A stretch of 64,000 nt of DNA, taken from assembly GCF_900476375.1 (NCBI RefSeq), contig NZ_UPPP01000056.1:1-64000 (forward strand), given 5' to 3'. A model generated the notes under the pieces. The model ran no database searches. It saw only the letters and a list, made by a program, of their open reading frames with translations, and had not been told where the DNA came from. The stretch is from Allolucifera butyrica. Lineage in GTDB: Bacteria > Bacillota > Negativicutes > Sporomusales > UPPP01. Shown here piece after piece: positions 27,231 to 35,013 of this stretch (within the stretch, counting starts at the first letter, position 1; every line of letters begins with the position of its first letter). Position numbers and translations under genes: made by a program.

Positions 27231-27246
27231 AGCAGGGGTAAGGAAG

Positions 27247-27281
27247 CAAAAAACAACGGCCCCCTGGTAAAGCGACCGTTG
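27247..27281 (-). terminator. Terminator of the REC-PAS-GGDEF-EAL gene
   Basis: Minus strand CAACGG (27276-27281) pairs with CCGTTG (27254-27259), followed by six T, 17 bases after the stop codon. Confidence 0.75.
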
Positions 27282-27297
27282 CTCTAAGAACCTATGC

Positions 27298-29364
27298 TTA
27301 CAAACGAAACCGGCGCAGAAAGAATTCGACTTCCGGCAGCGGCAGGGGCTTGCTAAATAAATAACCTTGAATTTCCTCGCATTGTTTCTTTTCCAGAAAC
27401 CGGGCCTGGGCCTCGGATTCCACTCCTTCGGCAATCAATTTCAAATTAAGATTATGGGCCAGCGAAATAATTGTGCTGACAATGGCGGCATCTTGCGGGC
27501 TGTGGACCACATCCCGCATGAAGGAACGGTCAATCTTCAAAATATCAATAGGCAGACGTTTCAAATAGCTCAACGAGGAAAAACCGGTGCCAAAGTCATC
27601 CATGGCAATCTTAATTCCCATAGCCCGCAGGGACTGTAAGGTGGCAACCGTAAAATCCACGTCTTGTAAAGCAACACTTTCCGTAATTTCCAGTACTAAA
27701 TAGCGGGGATCAAGGCCCGTCTCCCTTAGTACCCGCTCCACCATATCCACCAGCCTGGCCTGCCGGAACTGACGGGCGGACAGATTTACCGAAATATCCA
27801 TGGGAGGATAACCGGCCGACTGCCAGGCCCGGTTTTGGCTGCAAGCCGTACGCAGCACCCATTCCCCCAACGGAATAATAAGGCCGGTTTCCTCAGCCAA
27901 CGGGATAAAATCCTGTGGCAGAATCAAGCCATCCTCCGGTGAATCCCACCGCACAAGTGCTTCCATGCCCACAACTTTTCCTTTCCGGACATTGACCTGC
28001 GGCTGATAATGAAGAATAAACTCATCGTTTTCCAGGGCGGCACGCATTTTTGTTTCCATAACCATGCTATTTAAAATTTTATCATTCATCGTATAAGTGT
28101 AAAACTGATAATGATTGCCGCCTTGTTCCCGGGTCCTGTACATAGCGGCGTCGGCATTTTTGAGGAGCGTTCCGCCGCTTTGACCATCCAGAGGATAGAC
28201 CGCAATACCAAAGCTAAATGTAATGTATAACTGATACTCTTCCAACGTAAAGGGCGCCTCGAACTGACGAATCATTGCCTGAATAACGCGGACCGCATCT
28301 TCCGATTGATTAATCACCGGCAACAGCACGGCAAATTCGCCGCCACCCACCCGGGAAACCGTGGCCCCCTCAGGAATGCATTCCAGCATTTTTCCGGCCA
28401 CAATTTGCAGCATCCTGTCACCTACGCTATGCCCCAGCGTATCATTCACCATATTCAGACGGTCTAACGCCGCTACGATGACAGCCAGTGAATTTCCGTC
28501 CCGGTGAGCATGATGAACCGCCATATTCAGCCGGTCCAGAAACAATGTTTTGTTTGGCAAATCCGTCAATGCGTCATGATAAGCCAAATAGCGGATCATG
28601 GACTCGGCTTGCTTGCGTTCACTAATATCCCGGGCCATACAAATAAATAACTGCTGCTCATCAAAAGACATTTCCGCACAGGAAAACTCCAGCGGAAACA
28701 CGGTATTATCCGTCCGCCGGCCCTCCATTTCCAGACTGCCGCCCGCCACCGCCTGCTGTTGTATTTGCTGAAAATCAATAGCCGGTATGAAGCGGCTCAA
28801 ACTGTCTCCCGTTCCGGCATCCGGTGTCAGATCAAACATCGCTTCCGCCGCCCGGTTCATCGACTCGATACAGCCGCTGCCGTCAATAATAATGAGTCCC
28901 TCCAGCATATGGTTAATAATCGCCTGCAAGCGGGCCGTGCTGCGGCTTAAATCACTAAGAGCCTGGGCCGTTTGAAATTCCGCCCGGTAAATGCGCATGG
29001 CACTGGACAAACATTTTTCCAAGGTTGCGGCATTCAGCTTCGCTTTAACCAAATAATCCGTGGCTCCGGCTTTCATCATCGCCACCGCCGTCTGTTCATC
29101 ACCATGCCCGGTCAGTACCACTACCGGCGTTTGAATTCCGGCAGCCCGTATGGATTGCAATACCGCTGCGCCATCTTCCCGGGGCAGCTGATAATCGAGA
29201 AAAACACAATCAAAATTTTGCCCTTGCAATTGAGTAATGCCGGATACCCCATCTGACGCTTCCGTAACTGCCACATGCAGCGTCGCAGACTGTAAAAACC
29301 GTTTAACAGTCATTCGATCGACATCATCATCATCAATGATCAAAACTTTTAGTTGCTCATCCAT
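27298..29364 (-). CDS. Response regulator with PAS, degenerate GGDEF and EAL domains (c-di-GMP phosphodiesterase candidate)
   Basis: 688 residues. Receiver domain 1-125 with the acidic pocket IIDDDDVD and phospho-acceptor Asp57 (VFLDYQLP). PAS domain about 150-260. GGDEF domain about 275-430 with the signature changed to GGGEF ([12 protein letters not shown]). EAL domain about 440-688 with MEALVRW and [19 protein letters not shown] intact. The GGDEF change predicts loss of cyclase activity, possibly keeping GTP binding, while the EAL motifs predict c-di-GMP hydrolysis. No histidine kinase gene is adjacent. ATG has AGGAG 6 bases upstream. Confidence 0.93.
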   Translation of the reverse strand: MDEQLKVLIIDDDDVDRMTVKRFLQSATLHVAVTEASDGVSGITQLQGQNFDCVFLDYQLPREDGAAVLQSIRAAGIQTPVVVLTGHGDEQTAVAMMKAGATDYLVKAKLNAATLEKCLSSAMRIYRAEFQTAQALSDLSRSTARLQAIINHMLEGLIIIDGSGCIESMNRAAEAMFDLTPDAGTGDSLSRFIPAIDFQQIQQQAVAGGSLEMEGRRTDNTVFPLEFSCAEMSFDEQQLFICMARDISERKQAESMIRYLAYHDALTDLPNKTLFLDRLNMAVHHAHRDGNSLAVIVAALDRLNMVNDTLGHSVGDRMLQIVAGKMLECIPEGATVSRVGGGEFAVLLPVINQSEDAVRVIQAMIRQFEAPFTLEEYQLYITFSFGIAVYPLDGQSGGTLLKNADAAMYRTREQGGNHYQFYTYTMNDKILNSMVMETKMRAALENDEFILHYQPQVNVRKGKVVGMEALVRWDSPEDGLILPQDFIPLAEETGLIIPLGEWVLRTACSQNRAWQSAGYPPMDISVNLSARQFRQARLVDMVERVLRETGLDPRYLVLEITESVALQDVDFTVATLQSLRAMGIKIAMDDFGTGFSSLSYLKRLPIDILKIDRSFMRDVVHSPQDAAIVSTIISLAHNLNLKLIAEGVESEAQARFLEKKQCEEIQGYLFSKPLPLPEVEFFLRRFRL

Positions 29365-29476
29365 ACCAATCTCCTATTTATCCCCTTATGGGTGTTCTTG
29401 CCAAGTGTTGTCGCTGGTTAAAACATTCGAAATAGCCCGTTCATAATCCTGCTTATTCCTACTTTTTTTGACACAA

Positions 29477-29712
29477 AATTGGAAATTGGATTTTGGAAAT
29501 TGGAGATTGGGGGTGGGTCGATGGAGAAGAATTCGTGGGTAAAGGAACAAGATATAGTAAAGCGGCTCAGGAAATGGTCCTGTCCATTTCCTAAGCCGCT
29601 GTTCGTTTTTACTGGCCGAAACCCTTCTAGATTACTTTTAGTACCTAGCCTCATCCGTCTTACCCATTTCCCAATATCCAACGTCCAAATTCCAATATCC
29701 AACACCCAACGT
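29477..29712. repeat. Two TTGGA-rich tracts in inverted orientation flanking a strong hairpin
   Basis: The spacer between the signalling gene and the Cof phosphatase gene holds a TTGGA-rich tract on the plus strand (29477-29515) and another on the minus strand (29664-29712, abutting the phosphatase stop codon). Between them sits the hairpin 29561-29600, with arms AGCGGCTCAGGAAATGG and CCATTTCCTAAGCCGCT and one mismatch. Similar tracts followed by hairpins occur at 42.3 and 52.5 kb. The hairpin may terminate the phosphatase transcript, although its T-run is weak. No gene is seen in these 350 bases. Confidence 0.75.
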
Positions 29713-29716
29713 CCGA

Positions 29717-30523
29717 TTACCGGCAGTCTTGCAACGCGTACCGCTCAATAGCCTCGGCTACGCCGTCTTCCTCATTACTCCGGGTTACCAGGCGGGCTGC
29801 GGCTTTTACCTTATCGGCGGCATTGCCCATTGCTACGCCCCAGCCGGCATACTGGATCATGTCCAGATCATTATGGGAATCCCCAATCGCCATGACTTCT
29901 TCCCGGGGAATGTTCAGCATTGCCGCAAGAAATGCCAGCGACTTTCCTTTGTTCACTCCGGGAGCAACCATCTCTAAATAATTCGGCTTGGAGGTGGCCA
30001 TGCTTAACCGGTCACCAAACAATCCTTGCATGACATGCTGGATACGGCTGATTTCCTCCGGCTCGGCCATAGCCAGCATTTTGGTTGGCAACTCGCTCAT
30101 TGTATACAGCTCATCCCCGACAGGTATGGCCTTAACCCCGGCAAGGTTCTCATAATAACGCGCCTTGGCATTAATTTCGGCAACATACAGTTTGTCCTGG
30201 GTGTAAGTCTGAATGTACCAGCCGCGGGAACGAAACAAGGACAGCACTTCCCTTGCTATCTCCTGTTCAATGGGTACGTGCAGTAAAGTTTCTCCCGACA
30301 GACTGCGGCGAATCATCGCTCCATTATAGGTAATCAATGGCACGTCCAGTCCCAGCTGCTGCGCATAAGGCAACGCCGAACAATGCATCCTCCCCGTGGC
30401 CACCGTTACGGCAATCCCCTTGGCAACAGCTTGCCGGATTACGTCCTGGGTATGCGGTGAAATACCGACAGCAGCATTTAAAAGTGTATCATCCAAGTCA
30501 ACAGCAATTAAACGAATCGACAT
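29717..30523 (-). CDS. Cof-type HAD-superfamily phosphatase
   Basis: 268 residues with all HAD motifs: motif I IRLIAVDLDDTLLN, motif II VATGRM, motif III Lys in VNKGKSLAFLA, and motif IV MAIGDSHNDLDMIQYAG. The C2-type cap lies between about residues 85 and 190. Such enzymes dephosphorylate sugar phosphates or cofactors (FMN, pyridoxal phosphate), and the substrate cannot be told. The ribosome-binding site GAGGAGG lies 8 bases before ATG. Single gene on the minus strand. Confidence 0.92.
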   Translation of the reverse strand: MSIRLIAVDLDDTLLNAAVGISPHTQDVIRQAVAKGIAVTVATGRMHCSALPYAQQLGLDVPLITYNGAMIRRSLSGETLLHVPIEQEIAREVLSLFRSRGWYIQTYTQDKLYVAEINAKARYYENLAGVKAIPVGDELYTMSELPTKMLAMAEPEEISRIQHVMQGLFGDRLSMATSKPNYLEMVAPGVNKGKSLAFLAAMLNIPREEVMAIGDSHNDLDMIQYAGWGVAMGNAADKVKAAARLVTRSNEEDGVAEAIERYALQDCR

Positions 30524-30630
30524 AAATACTCCTCCTCAGAAAAACCGCGAGCGCGTTTTTTCGGTAATTGGTAATCGGAAAAAGATGGGATACGAAAAAC
30601 CAAAAACTTGTGCTTGTCCGCCTAACAGTA

Positions 30631-30657
30631 AGAAAAGACTTGGCTTCCGCCAAGCCT
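30631..30657 (-). terminator. Terminator of the 4-TM membrane protein gene
   Basis: Minus strand AGGCTTGGC-GGAA-GCCAAGTCT followed by TTTTC, about 50 bases after the stop codon at 30707. Confidence 0.75.
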
Positions 30658-30706
30658 CGGCCACCTATTCCAATCCGGCCAATTCCTTTACTTATATTGA
30701 AAATTT

Positions 30707-31051
30707 CTAACGGTCCTGAATCATCCTTGATAAGGTAAAACTACAAACCGTCATCAGTAAAATTCCGGCGGCGGGAGCCATCAGGCTGGAAACTTCAAAT
30801 CCCGGCAGCGTTTTCACTACCATAAACAAAGCCAGCAAGTTAGTTAACAAAGTTAAACTTCCCAGGGTCAGGAAATTAAAAGGAATCTCGGCGTAAATCA
30901 ACAGCGGCCTGATTATACCATTGGCTAACCCGACAATCAGCACACCCAGAAGGGCTCCTCCCAAGGTATCTACAAAAATTCCCGGTAATTTTCCAATCAC
31001 GATAAATAATACTACGGCATTAATGATAATGCGCAGTAACATGCCACACAC
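30707..31051 (-). CDS. Phage-holin-superfamily-IV-like (DUF360) membrane protein
   Basis: About 114 residues, four transmembrane helices (LLRIIINAVVLFIVIGKLPGI; LGGALLGVLIVGLANGII; NFLTLGSLTLLTNLLALFMVV; APAAGILLMTVCSFTL) matching the small 4-TM family named after mycobacteriophage holin. In chromosomal settings its role is unknown and it need not be a holin. GTG 31049-31051 is the likely start, 9 bases after GGGGAGG; ATG three codons later is also possible. No phage genes are nearby. Confidence 0.82.
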   Translation of the reverse strand: MCGMLLRIIINAVVLFIVIGKLPGIFVDTLGGALLGVLIVGLANGIIRPLLIYAEIPFNFLTLGSLTLLTNLLALFMVVKTLPGFEVSSLMAPAAGILLMTVCSFTLSRMIQDR

Positions 31052-31120
31052 AGTCCAATGCCTCCCCTGATTATTGGGTGTTAAAGAATTCATTTATATA
31101 TTATAGCCTGTTGGACAAAA

Positions 31121-31624
31121 TTATGGCAATATTTTTTCCAATAAAAGCAATGCCTTTTTCATTTCCAGGCCACCGCCAAAACCGGTCAGACTGCCATTGG
31201 AACCCACTACCCGGTGGCAGGGAACCACGATGGGTGTACGGTTACTGTGCAGAGCGCCGCCGGCTGCCCGCGCCCCGCGGGGAGATCCGGCAGCAGCGGC
31301 GGTTTCACCGTAATTCCGGCTTTGACCGTAAGGAATTTGCGCCGTATATTTAAGCACCGCCGCCTGAAACGCCGTATAACCCCGCCAGTCGACCGGCACA
31401 GTAAAGGAAACCGGGAAACCGCGAAAATAAATATTCAATTCGCGCCGCAGTTCCTGGCCCCGTTCATCTACCGGAGAAACGGGCCCAGCGGCAAAACTGT
31501 TTAAATCAGCCAGGGCCTGTTCCGTTTGCGGCCGGGGAAAACTAAGCTCCCATAAGCCCCGTTCCGACCACACGGCAGCCATATATCCCCAATCGGTAGA
31601 CAATACTTGAAAAACAGGTTGCAT
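31121..31624 (-). CDS. ogt: Methylated-DNA-[protein]-cysteine S-methyltransferase
   Basis: A 167-residue suicide DNA-repair protein that removes O6-methyl groups from guanine. The active-site motif IVVPCHRVVGSNG holds the acceptor Cys; YGQSRNYGETAAAAG and the C-terminal LTGFGGGLEMKKALL belong to the DNA-binding helix-turn-helix domain. ATG has GGAGG 9 bases upstream. It is a single minus-strand gene, divergent from the DUF3231-like gene. Confidence 0.94.
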   Translation of the reverse strand: MQPVFQVLSTDWGYMAAVWSERGLWELSFPRPQTEQALADLNSFAAGPVSPVDERGQELRRELNIYFRGFPVSFTVPVDWRGYTAFQAAVLKYTAQIPYGQSRNYGETAAAAGSPRGARAAGGALHSNRTPIVVPCHRVVGSNGSLTGFGGGLEMKKALLLLEKILP

Positions 31625-31720
31625 AATCTATATCCTCCAACGACTTGAATGCTTGTATGATTCGCAGTTAGCCGGCAAACTCCTGCTTATGAACCCACAT
31701 TTCGCACCCTGAACTTATGG

Positions 31721-31820
31721 CGACAATAAATTCTCCCAATATATAGCCACTAAGTAAATAATGAGTTTATATTTAGTTTAAAATCCACTCAGTTTATCTT
31801 TTGCAGGAGAATTATTGTCG
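31721..31820. promoter_or_regulatory. Inverted repeat with Spo0A-box-like sequence before the DUF3231-like gene
   Basis: CGACAATAAATTCTCC (31721-31736) and GGAGAATTATTGTCG (31806-31820) are inverted repeats with a single-base indel, separated by 69 AT-rich bases. The right arm continues into TTGTCGAA, a perfect match to the 0A-box core TGTCGAA; the left arm carries TTGTCGCC on the other strand. It lies 100 bases before the DUF3231-like gene. Control by Spo0A is inference. Confidence 0.4.
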
Positions 31821-31921
31821 AATGACAGCAGACTACGAAAAATGGGAACGTATGAGTTTTCCTTTTCCGGTTAATCTAACTCATGTAATCTATATTTCAA
31901 ACCAGGAGGCGAAATACAGTC

Positions 31922-32461
31922 ATGAGTATTCTTGACAAAGTAAATGCGGAAACCCGTAACATATTCAATCTTTTTTTTGACAAAGAACCGCTTAATTACT
32001 TCGAAGCAGCCGGCCTTTACGGAATCATATCCCAGGGAAGAAACAACATTGCTCTCCTGGAGGTCATGTACAATCATGCCCAGGACCCGGACCTTAAAAA
32101 TTTGATTCTTGCCGCCATTGATGACCAGACGCTGCCGGTGGTGGAAGAAGCGGAAAATCTATTGCAAAAGGGCGGCGTCGCTCTGCCGGAACTGTCCTTC
32201 TCCCACCGGGAATTGCATAATGAAGCGCTGGATATTCCCCGTGACGTCCGTATATCCGACAAAGAAATCGCCCTTTCTCTGTCCAATATGGGCCGGGCAT
32301 CGCAATTGGTTTTACTCAGCACGTTGCATCAGAGTTATCAACTCAATATTGCGTTAGTTTATCGCGAACAACTGGATTCGGCGCTAGACTGGAGTTACCG
32401 CTTGCTGGAGTTAATGCTGGAACGCGGCTGGCTGCCCCATATGACCAAGGTTGAGCATTGA
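31922..32461 (+). CDS. DUF3231-like protein
   Basis: A 179-residue, all-helical, soluble protein, with sequence such as EAAGLYGIISQGRNNIALLEVMYNHAQDP and VVEEAENLLQKGGVALPEL. This resembles the DUF3231 family of ferritin-like helical-bundle proteins in spore-forming Firmicutes, where they often occur in sporulating cells. The canonical metal ligands of ferritins are not obvious. The ribosome-binding site AGGAGG lies 12 bases before ATG. It is one of few plus-strand genes, has a possible Spo0A box upstream, and its stop codon runs into hairpin element copy B. Confidence 0.6.
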   Translation: MSILDKVNAETRNIFNLFFDKEPLNYFEAAGLYGIISQGRNNIALLEVMYNHAQDPDLKNLILAAIDDQTLPVVEEAENLLQKGGVALPELSFSHRELHNEALDIPRDVRISDKEIALSLSNMGRASQLVLLSTLHQSYQLNIALVYREQLDSALDWSYRLLELMLERGWLPHMTKVEH

Positions 32462-32568
32462 AAACCGCCGACGGGCGGTTTTCGGCTCTTGGCGCAGAGC
32501 GCAGGACGCGGGCAAGTCGTCTGGAACACAGTTTGGAGCGGTAATCCAGGCAAAAGATCATCTTGTAT
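32461..32568 (+). repeat. Dispersed intergenic element, copy B
   Basis: Hairpin AAAACCGCC-GACG-GGCGGTTTT directly behind a stop codon, followed by CGGCTCTTGGCGCAGAGC, GGACGCGGGCAA, GTCTG, and GGCAAAAGATCATCTTGTA. It aligns with copy A over about 105 bases with a variable centre. The hairpin with its four T may double as the terminator of the preceding gene. Confidence 0.7.
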
Positions 32569-32572
32569 ATAA

Positions 32573-32607
32573 TAAAAAACCCTCCGGCCCGGCCGGAGGT
32601 TTTTTTG
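32573..32607. terminator. Bidirectional terminator between DUF3231-like and rubredoxin genes
   Basis: CCTCCGG-CCCGG-CCGGAGG with six A before and seven T after; it can end both converging transcripts. Confidence 0.85.
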
Positions 32608-32639
32608 TATTAAGAAGTATATCCCAGAAGGTTAAAAAA

Positions 32640-32706
32640 CGAAATGCTTTCGGGCTGATTTCCCGCGCCCTGCGCCACGAACCAAGAGACCTCACCAGCG
32701 GTCTTT
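32640..32706 (-). repeat. Dispersed intergenic element, copy D (partial)
   Basis: On the minus strand directly behind the rubredoxin stop: AAAGACCGCTGGTGAGGTCTCTT (hairpin GACC/GGTC), then GGTTCGTGGCGCAGGGCGCGGGAAA. The tail core GGCGCAGGGC and CGCGGGAAA match copies A-C; the outer part has diverged. Confidence 0.6.
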
Positions 32707-32712
32707 ATTAAG

Positions 32713-32874
32713 CTAATCCTGCTTTTCAAACTGGTCTTTATTAACCCCGCAGACGGGACAAACCCAGTCTTCCGGAACATCCTCAAATCTGGTGCCCGGT
32801 TCCACTCCGTTGGCAAGGTCGCCTTCTCCCTCATCATATACATAACCACAAACTGTACATACATACTTAGCCAT
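32713..32874 (-). CDS. Rubredoxin
   Basis: A 53-residue one-iron electron carrier starting [19 protein letters not shown]. The two Cys pairs are VCTVCGY and [10 protein letters not shown], binding Fe through four thiolates; the acidic linker [11 protein letters not shown] is typical. AAAAAGGAG lies 10 bases before the ATG. In anaerobes it feeds electrons to rubrerythrin, oxygen reductases or similar. It is a single gene, converging on the DUF3231-like gene. Confidence 0.97.
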   Translation of the reverse strand: MAKYVCTVCGYVYDEGEGDLANGVEPGTRFEDVPEDWVCPVCGVNKDQFEKQD

Positions 32875-32972
32875 CAAGCAACACTCCTTTTTATGTAATA
32901 ACGCTTACAATTTATTATAAACGTATTCTTAGCAAAATACAATAGTCTAAGTTACCGCATCGTTTGAAAGAA

Positions 32973-33000
32973 CACAATGCTCCTGACCGGTCATATATTA
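32973..33000 (+). promoter_or_regulatory. Candidate sigma-K promoter of the glycosyltransferase operon
   Basis: AC (974-975), 16 bases, CATATATTA (32992-33000) fits the sporulation mother-cell sigma-K consensus AC-N16/17-CATAnnnTA. Transcription would start about 30 bases before the first ATG. The consensus is short, so a chance match is possible. Confidence 0.45.
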
Positions 33001-33036
33001 TAACAAAACTATACTTTATTATGGAGAGCAAAATCT

Positions 33037-35013
33037 ATGTTGAGTTTATGTATGATCGTCAAAAATGAGGAGAAAAACCTTGCCCGGTGCTTGTCCAGTG
33101 TAAGCGGCGCCGTAGATGAAATCATCATTGTCGATACGGGCTCCGCCGATAACACCCTGGAAATCGCCCGCAGTTTTGGGGCCAAAATCACATCATTCCT
33201 CTGGAACAATAACTTTAGCGACGCCCGGAACGCTTCCCTCAGTCTTGCCGGCGGCGACTGGATCCTTTTTCTTGATGCCGATGAAGAACTTGCTCCCGGT
33301 AGTATAAATTTTTTAAAACAAGCAATGGAAGCCGAGGATGTGGAAGGCTACTTTCTCAAAATCGTAAATTTTCTGGGCAATGAAGGCTGGCAGGATACCT
33401 GCCCCGACCTGGTCTTCCGCCTGTTCCGCAACCGGCCGGATTACCGGTTTCACGGCGCCATTCACGAACAAATTGTCGACGTAATTTTAGAAAAGAATAA
33501 ACAGGCCCGCTATCAGCGGGCTGAAAATGTCATTATCCTGCATTATGGCTATCTCGACAGCCAAATCGAAGACAAGGATAAAAAGGCGCGAAACCTGCAA
33601 CTCATTGAACAGGAAGTTGGCCAGGATCCGGAAAATCGTTTGCTGCGCTATCATTACGGCGTAGAACTCTTTCGGGACGGCCGTTATGAGGAGGCGGCGG
33701 CAGAACTCATCCGGGCCGCCAACGGCATCGATCCGCAAACCATTTATCTGCCCAAACTGCTGCGTTATATTGTTTTAGCCTATCACGCAGCCAAAAAAAC
33801 AGAGGAAGCGCTTAACATCCTGAAAACAGCGATCCCCGTATTTCCCGACTATGCCGATCTCTATTATTATCAGGGCTTGCTCCATTATGAACGCAAAGAA
33901 TATGACCGTTCCTTTCAGGCTTTCAACCTGGCCGTCACCATGCCGGAACAAGCCGTGCATTACGCTCCCTTTGCCGGCACCCGCGGCTTCCGCGCCTATT
34001 GTATGCTCGGCCAGCTGGCCGAACTGTTTTGCAACCCGGAAGAAGCCCTTCACTTTTACATTGCCGCGCTGCGCGACAATCCCCGGTTCACCACGGCGCT
34101 CGAAAAAATAATTGCCATTCTGGATCCCGTAAAAGAACCCGCTTATACGAAAACAGCCCTGTTTCAGTTATGCGACGTTTCGACGCCTTCAGCCAATCTG
34201 TTTATGGCGCAAATTTTATTTTCCCAGGCCGCCTATGGGTTGGCGCTGGAGTTTCTCGACCAGGGCACAGTCCATCAGCCGTTGGCGCCGGAAACATCCT
34301 TGAGTAAAGCCATCTGTCTCATCCAAAACAGACGTTTTTTTGAAGCCCTCCGGATTATCGAAACGTTCGAGCCCGGTCATCCTTTATTTCCCCTGGCCAA
34401 ACTCAATCAGTTGTTCTGTTTTTGGCTGCAGGGAAACCGCCGGCAGGTCCGGTTGCTGGCCAATGATTTGCTGTCTTTGGGATTATCGGCGGATACCGCC
34501 GCCGTTGTCGGTCTGCTCCGGGACTCTTTGACGAAAAAAAATCCCAAACCGGTTACCCTGGGGGAGGATGGAACCGCTTTACTGGCTGATATTTTAAAGC
34601 GCACCCTCAGCCTGGACGAAGCGGCGAAAGCCGAATCCCTGCTGGGCAGCCTCAATCCGGAAATAATGGAAACCTTCAGCGGCACCGCCGGAAAACTTTA
34701 TTTACGATTCGGCTTTCCCGCCCTGGCCGAACACTACCTCCGGCAGTACTCAGCCCGTTTTAGCGAAGATGCCGAAACCCTGGAACATCTGGCCACCGCG
34801 CTGACGGAACAAGACCGGCCGGAAGAAACCATTCTTTGCTACCAGCAGTGTATTCGGCTGGAACCGAAAATGCCTAGATATTATATCAAATTAATCCGGT
34901 TATATGAACAACTGCGGAATAATCTGCTGCAAACGCTAACCCATAAATACCCTCAACTGGAGATGTTCCGGGTGGCGCAGAGCAGAGATGATACAGCGTG
35001 GTGGTCCCCATGA
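33037..35013 (+). CDS. GT2-family glycosyltransferase with TPR-like C-terminal region, 658 aa
   Basis: Residues 1-230 form a GT-A fold of family 2: LCMIVKNEEKNLARCLSS, IVDTGSADNT (31-40), WNNNFSDARN and the metal/nucleotide motif LDADEE (79-84), then FRLFRNRPDYRFHGAIHEQI. From about 200 on, helical repeats of 34-residue type follow (LLRYHYGVELFRDGRYEEAAAEL; DLYYYQGLLHYERKEYDRSFQAF), a TPR solenoid likely to bind acceptor protein. No signal peptide or membrane segment, so it acts in the cytoplasm. GGAGAG lies 8 bases before ATG. First of four coupled genes; the next start overlaps its stop (ATGA). Sugar donor unknown. Confidence 0.92.
   Translation: MLSLCMIVKNEEKNLARCLSSVSGAVDEIIIVDTGSADNTLEIARSFGAKITSFLWNNNFSDARNASLSLAGGDWILFLDADEELAPGSINFLKQAMEAEDVEGYFLKIVNFLGNEGWQDTCPDLVFRLFRNRPDYRFHGAIHEQIVDVILEKNKQARYQRAENVIILHYGYLDSQIEDKDKKARNLQLIEQEVGQDPENRLLRYHYGVELFRDGRYEEAAAELIRAANGIDPQTIYLPKLLRYIVLAYHAAKKTEEALNILKTAIPVFPDYADLYYYQGLLHYERKEYDRSFQAFNLAVTMPEQAVHYAPFAGTRGFRAYCMLGQLAELFCNPEEALHFYIAALRDNPRFTTALEKIIAILDPVKEPAYTKTALFQLCDVSTPSANLFMAQILFSQAAYGLALEFLDQGTVHQPLAPETSLSKAICLIQNRRFFEALRIIETFEPGHPLFPLAKLNQLFCFWLQGNRRQVRLLANDLLSLGLSADTAAVVGLLRDSLTKKNPKPVTLGEDGTALLADILKRTLSLDEAAKAESLLGSLNPEIMETFSGTAGKLYLRFGFPALAEHYLRQYSARFSEDAETLEHLATALTEQDRPEETILCYQQCIRLEPKMPRYYIKLIRLYEQLRNNLLQTLTHKYPQLEMFRVAQSRDDTAWWSP

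Noticed and set aside
26956-27249. Overlapping 70-95-codon ORFs in the spacer before the PHP gene
   Set aside because: They run across hairpins and the dispersed element, lack ribosome-binding sites and resemble no protein family.
29418-29751. ORFs encoding WTLDIGKW- or WKLEIGGG-like peptides
   Set aside because: They are translations of TTGGA tracts, with no ribosome-binding site; the tracts recur in other spacers in different frames.
30707-31051. Prophage remnant suggested by the holin-like name
   Set aside because: No other phage gene nearby; the 4-TM family is common on chromosomes.
31721-31820. Insertion element with terminal inverted repeats
   Set aside because: No matching target-site duplication and no second copy in the window; listed as a regulatory candidate instead.
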